This document shows positions 12,001 to 24,000 of a stretch of DNA of 64,000 nucleotides, one piece after another; within the stretch, counting starts at the first letter, position 1; the number at the start of each line of letters is the position of its first letter. A program made the position numbers and the translations under genes. The notes beneath the pieces are model-generated. The model was given only the letters and a program-made list of their open reading frames with translations, made no database searches and was not told the DNA's origin. The DNA is from Ctena decussata (taxonomy: Eukaryota; Mollusca; Bivalvia; Lucinida; Lucinidae), in the NCBI GenBank assembly GCA_963989385.1, contig OZ022503.1:47862858-47926857 (forward strand), written 5' to 3'.

Positions 12001-15000
12001 GTCTGAATGGTGCAACAATCTGAATTTCTCATATTCTTCATAAAATCACAGTCTGAATAGTGCAACAATCTGAATTTCGCATATTCTTCATGAAATTACA
12101 GTCTGAATAGTGCAACAATCTGAATTTCTCATATCCTTCACGAAATTACAGTCTGAATAGTGCAAGATCTGATTTTCTCGTATCCTTCACGAAATTACAG
12201 TCTGAATGATGCAACAATCTGAATTTCTCGTATCCTTCACGAAATTACAGTCTGAAAGGTGCAACGATCTGGATTTCTCGTATCCTTCACAACATTACTG
12301 TCTGAGTGGTGCAAGGACCTGAATATCACATATCCTTCACGAAATTACAGTCTGAATGATGCAACGATCTAAATTTCTCCTATCCGTCACGGGCTTACAG
12401 TCTGACCATTCTAAGTATTTGTTTCAGGGGACAGCCCAAAGTCCGGTAATGACACAATGATCTGCCTGACCTCCTACACCTCTCAGGGATCAAGTGGTTG
12501 GAAATCAGACTTCCTGCCTGTAACGGGGACCAAGGCTCCTGACGGGCTGTCGGCAGACCTTTGGATCTTCACACCAGCAGACTGTATAGTATCTGACTGG
12601 AAATTCTCTGTACAGAGTATATATAAAGAAGAAATGAATACTGGTATGGTATCGTACGAGCACCCAGAGAGAATATACATTCTCTTTAATCCTTGGGATA
12701 AAAGTAAGTAAAAGTATATTCTACTTTGTCTACATCTAAACATGTACAGCAAAAATTAAAAAAAAATGGGACACCTATAACAATTACCGTAATCCTTCTA
12801 AAATAGAACAGGCTGGGGCCGTATTCATTAAGCCACTTAAGTCGTTGCTATGCTGTTGCTGAGGCTAAATATCTATAAAGGAGATTCCTTACAACTATGA
12901 AATTTGGTCTGGAGGAACAGTCTTTGTAAGACTGTTCCTCCAGAGCAAATTTCATAGTTGTAGGGAATCTCCTTCAAAGAAATTTAGCCTTAGCAACAGC
13001 ATAGCAACGACTTAAGTCGTTTTATGAATACGGCCCCTGCTTATACAGAGCAATAATTTGTCCAAAAGATGCAGCTGGAATGGCAAACGGTTTAGCCCCT
13101 GATTAATCTGGGTCTGCACTGTTTGCTCAGACGTATTTGACCCAATTTTAGGACTTTACGGTAAAGTATACAATACTTCTACGACTAATATATAATTATT
13201 TATGTACCTCTGCTTTTGGTTTAAACATATTTATTTCAAACATTTTCGATACATATAAACATACTTTAGGTATAATACAAATGATAGGATTGGAACGAAA
13301 GCACAAGTACTTATAAAGTTCCTCTCCTCTGCCTTTGTGACTAACCGTCCAGCTCTCATAATGATGCTCTTCAGCAGGTTCAAGGGAAACAATGCATAAC
13401 TAACATCTCCTGGCAACAATTGTGTCCGCATCTGCTCATTCGAAAAAAAAACAGTTAAAGTTCAATCATTTATGTCTCCACTCTCCACTTCTACGACCAA
13501 TATATGACTATTTATACGTCTGTTTCTGCTGATATTTGAATTTTTATGAAACTGGCTAAAAACGTATCTGGTAGACTGGCTCCCGTCGTTTAACTATTTG
13601 TCTGAATATTTTCATTTTATTTTTTGACAGAATTCTTTACCATTAGCCTGCATGTGCTGAGCATTACCGAGCTAAGGATTGATATTTTCAGTCACTGATG
13701 ATGAAACACATACGTATCTTGAAAACGCCGTTTCGATATACAAATAATGTGTAGGCTAATGCTTTTACACAATAGCATTATTCAAATGAGCCTGTAAAAC
13801 AAAGAACAATTATCGAAATATGTGCTTCCAGAAACATTGCACGTTAACTCGCGGCGTTTCAGCTTTGGCATTAGCTTACCTGGGCACATTGTGATCATTC
13901 ATTGTCCTTTGTCATGAAACTTATCCATATGCGGCCCTCCACCAAATACTTTTTAAATGAAGTAGATCCAAGTAGAACTCTTGTTGCTAGATCAGAGGCA
14001 AAAGTTACAGTCACACCTGTCTTAAGGGATTGCTCTATTAAGGGGCCACCTTCCTTTAACATGCACTCTTTATTGGTATCTGACCTAATTTTGTATTCTC
14101 TTGGACTATCCTTTTATACAAATTTGACTCACTTTTGTTTATTGTTCGTGGTTGTAGCTTTTTGACGTTATCACGTCATAGATATGAATGTTTTTATTTA
14201 AGAGGACACAGTTCATTATCCTGCCGAGCGATTGTTGGAAGAATACGTCATGAACCCTAGCGGCCTGATATTCCTCGGGACTAAGAAACAGAAAATAGTA
14301 AAACCATGGATTTATGGACAGGTACATGTAGGGTGTTAGTGTTTAAGGTCTCAAACGGGCGTTTTCCCACCTATAGAATGTCCCCAAGTATCTAAGCCAG
14401 TCTTATAAAATTCTGTTATGAAATTTTCCTTATAGAATAGGTAGGGCTGATATGGAAAAAGTTTAGCTACAGTTCTTTAAATATGGTACATGTAAGCTAG
14501 GCAGCAACATTTACACAGAGACATTAAATACTTGCTATTCATTCATATCATTCCCACCGAACAAATTTCTGACAGGTACACGTAAGAAATAACTGACGGG
14601 TAAAAAATGCATCGCGGGGACAATCGCGTCAGTCTGTTCTTTTTATTATAGCTAAATACATATTTTCAAAGAAAGCTATTAATTTTCATGTTTTTTTCCT
14701 CTAGTATCAGTTGACGATTTGTTTCAGTTTGAGGCAGGGGTACTTGAGGCGTGTATTGGCATACTTAAGAGAGCTTTCAACTCACGTATCAACCAGGCAA
14801 TGGGCGACCCAGTCACTGTATCAAGAAACTTATGTTCCTTTGTAAGTAACAATTCAAATCGAATCCGAACTCTACATTAGAACGCAAATAATAAATACGA
14901 CATGCTCTAGCCAAAATCAGAACGCGCTTATTGGTGTATATACAGGTACATGATTGGTTATACTTGTTCGAACCGTCTACTGTAGGAATGACACGAAAAA

Positions 15001-18000
15001 CGCGGAATTCAAAAAAGAAAAAAAAAATGAATACAATCTTGTGAAGTTATCCTAGACCTGCAAGCCACCACAAGATGAAACATCTTTCTTGCACAACTGG
15101 ACAAAATTCTCACTCGCTAGATTCAAGAACTGTCTGAGATTTTGCTAATCTGGCCTGCTGTCTCAGCCAAGCCTCTGAAATCTGTCTCAATTTGTCAATC
15201 TCTGCTTTGTATAGCCCAATCAGGTTAATTTCAACAGCTCCATTTGTTACCTGTCATATAAGTTGCATACAGAATATGACATTGACAGCCAGTGCTATAC
15301 AGACAATGTCATCATAGGTATCTGATTACATGTAGCTGTCAGTCATTTGAAATGCATGCACATGATGACATTAACACAACAGAAAATTAATAGAAACTTA
15401 GCTTGGAGTATATTGTAATAGCCTTAGCAAAAGATGTAGCATATTTTATTAAAAAAATAGGTGAGAAAAATAATCAAAGACGGTATTGAGATCTCGACAA
15501 GGAAATCTCAGACTCGTTTCCAGATTATTCAAGTCTTATGTTCGGCAAACCAAGCATATGACTAAATAATCTGAAAAGAAGCCTGAGATTTCCTCGTCTC
15601 TGCGTCAACCCCATCACTGTTTCTATCAGAACATGTAATGATGAAAGCTAAGAGCACAATTATCACAGCGGACACACTATAAGTGTGTCCGCAACAGAAT
15701 AACGGCCTTAACCCTATCTTGACTAGTTAACTTGTTCATCGTTATCATTTGGATGAATCCATTTCTAGTTTTAGGGGAAGTCTGGTGAATGTTTTCATTT
15801 TAGTTGTGTTTTGCATATGAAATTCCTGGAAGCAAACGCTGTACAGCCTGATCAGAAGCCGCGTTTTGCGGCGTCTGAACTGGGTCTGCGTTGTTTGCAT
15901 ATGTCCCCAAAACGGGTACCTAGTCTTGAAAGGGTTAAGAAGATATTTTGTTAAGTTTACTTTATTCGATTTCCTCTGAATCAGTTAAGTCTATATGCTT
16001 TCAAATTGTCTTGCTCTTGTATGGCATTCTCTCTTTTATTGGCTGTCTTCTTCTTCTTGCCGAAAACAATATATTGAAGCGTTTTCATATAGATAAATGG
16101 AAAAGCTGACTCCGGTGTAATAGAAGGACGATGGTCAACGAATGATTTTACCGGCGGAAGATCACCAACTATTTGGAGCGGAAGTGTATCCATTTTGCTA
16201 CAGTATGCCAACAACGCTCGAGAAGCTAAGGGTGGTAATCCGCAGCCAGTTAAATATGGCCAATGCTACGTGTTTGCAGCAGTTTTAACTACAGGTAAAT
16301 TTTGCCTCAATCTTCATACGGTACTGACTGAAAAAAGTATTTCAGAAAACATCCATTAGATTTAGGTCCGAATTTATGTATCAATTTACTAATACTCTGG
16401 TACTTACAAAGAATCAGCATTAAGGTTAGAACACTTTGGCTTTAGATAGACTTCCGATGTAAGAAACCATTCCATCATTGGTAATGTCGTAGCGACATTA
16501 CTATAATAACATTGTGAGGCCTGAATTTACAATTCTTTGGTTACTTTTAGATGTACATGTATATATACATTACCATTTTCCGCCCTTTTTCAAAGAAAGA
16601 CAAATTTAAGTTTTCTTGTTTGTCTTTCTGGGCGAATAAAAAACTTTCCAAAAAAGAGGTATACACTTAAAGAGTTGACCACCATTGAAAAAGAACATAA
16701 AATGAAAACGGCTAAGTCGCTCTCCTTCGAGGTGTATCCATTTACCTTAAAAAGGATGTCTAAATATCAAACCTGGGACTTCTAGATGCTGTGGTAACGG
16801 AGTAATGACCATCAATGTTGCCCTTGCAGTCCGGAATTGAAGGTTGAATTGTACATGTACCATTAAACATGTATCCAAGACGGAAGTATCATTTTTCCTA
16901 GAGAAGGAAAAAAATTAACAGTTCTTTAGAACTTTTGCTTTCTACAGTAGAGCTCATTTAATTGTATTGCATCCATTTTAGATTTTTTTTCAGTTTATAT
17001 GTTCATGTTTGCATAAATATGCCATAGCTTCCAGGTAACATGTCCGTGCTCTTTTTTCATGTTCTGTTTTTAGGTGCATGGAAATGGTCTCTGGTTACTC
17101 AGTTTACTTACACATTTTTAATATCGATTTGCATGACTATGATGTCAAATTTATATGGCTCATAATTCCAGAAGATGGAAAAACAGCGTTCTTTTATTTG
17201 CGGAGTTTGCATCAAAACGCTCTATTTTTCGAATTTTGGTAAGCATGTTTACGTCAATAGTATTCAGTTTTACAATTATAGTTTCCATCTTACATCGTCG
17301 TGTCTATAATTTTCCTGTTTTATGATGACACGTTTTTCAGTGTGCATGAATATGATTTGCTACTTTGCATTTTGCATGAATATTTTCTAAGTACTGTTTG
17401 TTTGGTAGCTATTGTTCTTTCATTTTCGAATTTGGATGAACACATGCTTCATTTTTCTTGTCCATATGAACACATTCTGTTTTTGTTTTTTTCAGTTTGC
17501 AGGGCACTCGGCATACCATGTCGCTGTGTGACTAATTACAATTCTGGCCTAAACTTGAATCGTCGTCTATCGGTTGACCTCAGCTATCAGTTTGAGGAGA
17601 AAGGAGAAGATATACTTAAAGATGCTATTGATGCGGCCGTTTGGTAACTTTAAAACTGTCTTCACATCATATACTTGTAAAATCATAGGATACGCTCATG
17701 CGTATTTACGTTTTTAGGCTAGGTCATACGACCCCAAGCTTTAGATATTAAGGTGAATGAATGCTAAACGATTTCTGACATTTACAAAGGGGAACAGTTT
17801 TCACGACTTCCAGCTGGCTTTGCTGGATCATAGCCCTTCTAAAATAGGATCTGTCCTCGTAGGAGGAAATTTGCTTCTAGAGGACCCTATTGAGCAAAAT
17901 GCAAATGAAAAAAAAAATTAAATAAAAAAAATAAAAATAAACAGAGTTCAACTTGATTCCCCTGAACGCCTTTTGTCAGCGGGCACATGACGTCGAAATT

Positions 18001-21000
18001 ACAACGTCATGTGCCCGCTTCATTCAACTTAAAAGATGTTTCATAAAACAATGTTGCTGACCGAAGATGTGCCCTACATTTCTTTAGTATCTCTATGAGT
18101 CACCATGAGTTTCCATATTCCGTAAGTCATTGCAAAAATTTGATACTGTCCAAGTACTCCAGTTTTAAAGGCAGACTTCTGAAAGATTACTTAAATGCGC
18201 AAATTGTTATGGATCAACTACATGCATTTATTGTCAAGTTTAATTTCTTAAATGCTAAAGATATTAATTTTATGGACCAAAGGTGTTTGTTCTGAAACGC
18301 TAAAAACTACGAATTGCTAGTAGACGCGATCATAGAAAATCTAAAAATGCATAACAGACCAATGGCTATCATATCTACTCTGTTATGATTACAATGAACC
18401 ACCTCTGTGATGGGTATTCTAGTATTCTAAAATGTTAAAATATATTGCTGACCGGCTGCTTCCAACAGTGTAAACAGTTATTTCCCGGCTAGAGCCAAGT
18501 CTTCTCAAATGCTTAAACCTATAAATGCCTACTCACCGGGCACATATTGTTGAATCAACATCGATTCAACGTTATTCAACGCCATGACGTTGAATGAACG
18601 TCGAATCCATGTTGTTTCTTGACGTTGAATGAACGACGAATCCACGTAGTTTCAACAATATGTTCTTGCATATTGCGTCCTATAAAAGGGACATTGGCAA
18701 ACAAGCTCAAACGCCACAGAATGCAGCGTTTGATCATGGTATTCACTGTTTGCATAAATTTTATAGCAATTTCTATAAAAATGAAAAAGGTAAACTAGAT
18801 ACCCCTAAAATGATAGATGGACTCATCCTATTTATAAGGATAGAGGAGTCCATTTTACAATAATGGGTTTAGTATACCATAGTTTGTCCGCCTGTACGGG
18901 AGATAATCCACTCGCTGTATACCATTGTTTGTCCGCCTATACGAGGAGATAACCCACGAGCTTTAGTGAGTGGATTATCTCCCGTACAGGCGGACAAACT
19001 ACGGTTTAATCCTTTTATACCACCCTTATCAGTGAATACCTTGGTCATTTCGAAATATTTGGTGCTAAAGTTGGCGTTTTCTGGCAAAGTGTGGTATAAG
19101 ATTAGTGAAGACCGACTGCTTTCGTGTATATTCTGGAAGAGTCGAATTTAATAAATGTTCGAAAGTTATAAAATTAAAATCTTAAAAAGTTCCTTCAAGA
19201 GCAGAGAATTTTCATGGAACTACTACAGCCCTGCTACATGCAACATGTGTTAAATGTAAGAGATTTCATAGTGCAAGAAAAGCGTGTACCAATATGTTCT
19301 TTCTCATAATTTCACTTATAACCATTATGAATAGTAATTGAAATTCAGCTGTTGTACGAGCAGACCATATTCATGCTTTTCAGGAATTTTCACGTCTGGA
19401 ACGATATCTGGATGCGGCGACCCGACCTTAAAAGTCCACTTAACCAGGCGACTTGGCATGTAATAGATTCTACACCACAACTGATTGGAACTGAAGGTAA
19501 CTCTCTGAAATTGCTAGTCATATTTGTCAATGAATAATCTGCTACACCCTGTGGAGACTGCGTATACCGTTTATATTGAATCTAATTGGTTTTAAAGTCA
19601 CATAAGGTATTATATACGAATACACTTTCAGGCGCAGCCGCTCCGCCTTTTTTAGTTTCATTTCCCATCTCAGTTGAGTTGGGTCAACTCTTAAAAAGAC
19701 AACAAAAAACATTTCCTCTCAAATAGTTTTCTTTTCTCCATGAACCGGTCCCCTTTTTTAAAGGGTTTCATCACCCAGTGATCAAACAGGTAGTCACACA
19801 AGTTGTCTCCCGTTAAAAATGGCGGTAAACGTGAAGATTTATCCAGACGCCTTCTTGTAGCTTTACGTTCTCAACATGTGCAGTTTTATTTTTGGCGACA
19901 AAGAAGAAAATACTGCAGCCAGTGAATTTTTGGCGCTATAGTTCCAGTCAACTTTTATGGTTCAGGTCTTCTATTCTTTTCTTTCTTGAATAGGTTTAAC
20001 AGGCCAAAAACTTGCATTACATGGCTTTAAAGATGTTGTTTGTCTGACATGTCCTTTAACGTGCATTACTCTACTATTCTGACTGCACTGAGCTAGATAA
20101 CCAACTAGGCACATAACGTGGAATCAACATGACGTTGAATCAACGTTGATTCTGTGTTGATTCAACACTGTGTGCCTGCTGGGTAGACTTCATGCTGCCA
20201 AGTAAAGGGTGAAAAAGTAAATTAATAATATATGTTTGAATATGGCTTTATAACTGAGCTTAGTAAGTTTCTACATTAACTAAGTTTATACATATATAGA
20301 GGATCTAACATGAGTGCTCATGTATTATTGAATTTATTAAACGAGTTGGGGAAAATGATAAGATGCGAGGCTATGCCGAGCATCTTATCGTTTTCACCAA
20401 CGAGTTTAATAAATTCAATAATACAGAAGCACGAATGCAAGATTCTATTTATCATATGACAGTAAAATCGCATTTTATTAGCAAATTTTGCACTAAAACG
20501 TCACGATTTCGCCATTAGAAAACGCGACGTTTTATGGACGTCAACGCAAAACGTTACGACGTAATTTGCATATTTAATCCACAAGTGGATTATCGTTTTT
20601 AATGCATGGCTTTATTACACTCTCAGATGCGACGTCATATGATAAATCATAATAATACATGGTCTCCGCCCACCAGGGCCTGCGAAATATATGGGCTGCC
20701 TGGTGCCTCATCGACAGAGCTGCTAGTAGCTGTAGCACATGACGTTGAGTGACGTCGTATTTACATCGATGCGACGTATTTACGTCGCATCGACGTCAGC
20801 ACGACGTCATTTTGTCGTTTTGTGCCCGCTGGGGTGTGTCAGTTTTCTCAGGTCGGGTAAAAGTCGCACAAATACGGAGGCAACGTCTCGATATAACTGA
20901 ACTATCTTTTACTGGGACGTTAAATCACAACTCAAAAACATCATACTGAATTATAGTGTACTCTACCAAGGTTTCGATCAGATGTCGAAATATACTGTAT

Positions 21001-24000
21001 ACACGTATTTTATCTTAAAATAAATCGGGAAAAATTTAAGTTTTGAGTCAGCTTACTTAAACAAACAGGTTAAATGCAAATCAGGGAGCAGTCTGATCAG
21101 GATCTCCATTGCTTTCCATTCCATATACATGTTTTGGTTGCATTACTGCATTGTAAAACCAAACAGTTCCATTTTAGGACAATTATGGCAAGTATTTCAG
21201 GTGCCCCATTTCTTCATTTTTTTCAGGTTTAAAGTGTTGTGGTCCAGCGCACCTCTCCGCAGTCAAAGCTGGGCTGACCGACGTCAAGCATGACGTTGAC
21301 GTCATATACTCGGAAGTAACAGCTGACGTTTCTTACTGGCTTAAGCTGAATGATGATGAATGGACACCGATTACAGTTGACAGTTCCACGTACAATTTTT
21401 TTATCATGCGCATTAACCCATTCATGTCTAGAAACCGGAAAAAACGGACTTTTGGTAAACAGTATAGACCCAGATCAGGTGCCACAACAGAGTCTAAACT
21501 GTTTGCCTGAAGTATTTGATTTTAAGGAATGTGAACTGTCCAAAGAGGCAGGTAAAATAATCCACTCGTCATAAATGGGTTACTGTTTCTAAACATGTTT
21601 GAAAAATGAAATTTCCTTGATATGAAAGAAAGTATAACCATAAGTTGAATATTTGTTTATTATTTTACATAAAAGTTAGGCCAAGAGCGGGTTGAAAATG
21701 GGGGCAATTATTCCCAAGAGCTTGAACAAGATGCAAAATCAGGACTTCAAACGCCCAAGGCCGAATTTCTTTTTTTTATTTTTCGAAAACTAAGACTGAT
21801 TGAATTATGATGTAACATTTAATGTAAAATGTTGTAGTTTTTGTTCCGTTTTCATGCGTCTATAAAATGGTACATCATAACGTACTTGAAAAGGAAATAC
21901 ACCAAGAAATTATCACTTCTTTCCCCTTTTAAACTACTTGCATATTCAATAATGCCCAGTTCTCGTGGCGGGGTTCCGAGAAAGATAAGACTGTAAAGAA
22001 TATTTCTTATATATGTCTTCTAAAGTTCTTTTATAAAAAAAAGGCCAATGCCAATTTATCATCTGCAAATATATACAACTTTTATCTGGTGTTTGTTGAA
22101 TGTAGGATGGGAGAACATTTGAGTACAAAATCTCCTGATGGGCGACCAGCTCGACTGACTCATAAGTATACGGCGACTGTAACAGACCTTGAACTTAGCA
22201 GAATGAGGCAAGACATAACAACGGAATATAAACGTCGTGATGGTAACGTTTTTCCTTTTTATACTGCAGAAATTGCTCGGTGCCGCTGTCATAGGAAGTC
22301 TATTTTAGAATCTGGGTCGAGCTATGACATATTACAAAACAAATACTAGACGCTCTTTCAATTTGGATCTCAGCAGATCAGCAGATCTAAGACGTGTTTG
22401 CACGATGTCAATTAAAGTGAATGGTGATATTTTCAGGGGAAGCCACTGTCATTTATTTTTTTCCTGCCTTCTCAATATGGGACAACTCTAAAAGGAAAGA
22501 ATTTCCTCCCTTTGGAGCAAATTCTTTTCTTTCAGAGTAGACCCTCTTTTGGAAGAGTTTCTTCATCCCTTTAAGCAAACAGTAAGTCATAAAAGATGTT
22601 GCCCTTTGCAAAAATGGCAGAAAAGCATGGAGATTACCATACACTTTAAATATTATGCAGCGAGGTGAGAGTATATAAAGCATCAACCTCTCTGTGACGT
22701 CCAGTATACTTTGAGAATTTTGTTGGAAGACTAGAAAACAAATGCAGCTGTAATTATTTGGTACCCAAGTTAAGATATTGCCGTCAGTCAAATATTATTA
22801 TTGTCCCAAGTAAAATCACCTATCTTTCAGGGAATCGAAAACATTATATAAAATGAGTATTTCAGGAAGATGCGCTCACAACAATTGAAGTGTTTCTTTA
22901 AATGGCATATTGTTATCAAATACTACTCACGAGATGTGGAAAAAACAAAAGAAACTAGAGATGGCAGTAAGCATGGCTTACTAAATACCCCCCGCATTTA
23001 ACAGTTAAGCTTGGACCTTCATCATCTAAGTTTTACGAAGTTATACAAAGCATACATGTTATGACAACTACAAACAAATATAGCTCGTCCTATAATCCCA
23101 TCAAAGGTAACTGAACATGTCTACTTTTATCTAATATTGGCTCCAGAGTGCAAATCTGGAAAAACCTGTAGTAAAAATCAAGAAAATCGGTCAAGCAGTC
23201 TAGAATGAGTAGCGATAAACTTTTATGACAAAAATTACAAAGGGGAATAACTCAGCAGGCAAACACCAAACACTTCTGGGAAAAAATGGAAATCATGGGT
23301 CATTTTTTTCGAACCAAATTTGAATACAATCAAAGCCAAAATGACTAAATCCCCCCCCCCCCCCCCAAAAAAAAAAAAAAAAAAAAAATAGATAAAAAAT
23401 ATCAAAAAGGGGCATTACTCAAGAAAGAGGGGTCAGATTTCAAAGTGGAAACCGTAATGCACATCTTCATATTAATATGTGTTCACATACTTACTTTAAA
23501 GAAAATCGGTCAAGCGGTCTATGAGGAGTTGCGATAACAAACTTTTTTTACAAAAAATATAAAGGGACGTAACTCAGCAGGAAAACACTTCCGGGAAAAA
23601 CTGGAAAACACATGTCAACTAGTTTCTTATGATGCATCAATGAACCAAATTTGAATAAAATCAAAGCAAAAACGACTAAAACCCCCGCAAATTAGGGCCA
23701 AAAATACCAAAAAGAGGCATCACTCAAGAAATAGGGGTCAAATTTCTAAATGGACACCTTAATGCACATCTTCATACCAATATGTGTTCACATACTTAAT
23801 TTCAAGAAAATCGGTTAAGCGGTCTATGAGGAGATGCGATAACAAACTTTTTTTTACGAGAAATATAAAGGGGCATAACTCAGCAGGAAAACACTTCCGG
23901 GAAAAACTGGAAAACGCGTGTCAACTATTTTTAGCTCACCTGAGCTTTTGGGACACCCTGATGTCCGTCGTCCGTCGTACGTCCGGACTTCCGTCCGGAC

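Noticed and set aside
11948..12405. CRISPR-like array
   Set aside because: The repeats are contiguous without spacers and lie in an animal intron; it is a minisatellite.
14705..14727. Earlier acceptor (CTAG at 14701) for transglutaminase exon 5
   Set aside because: It would enter the exon in the wrong frame; the acceptor at 14727 keeps phase 0 and starts at the conserved FE.G motif.
21390..21511. In-frame continuation of transglutaminase exon 9
   Set aside because: The extra residues run into a TTAACCC-ended MITE, while the donor at 21390 joins exon 10 in frame with conserved sequence.
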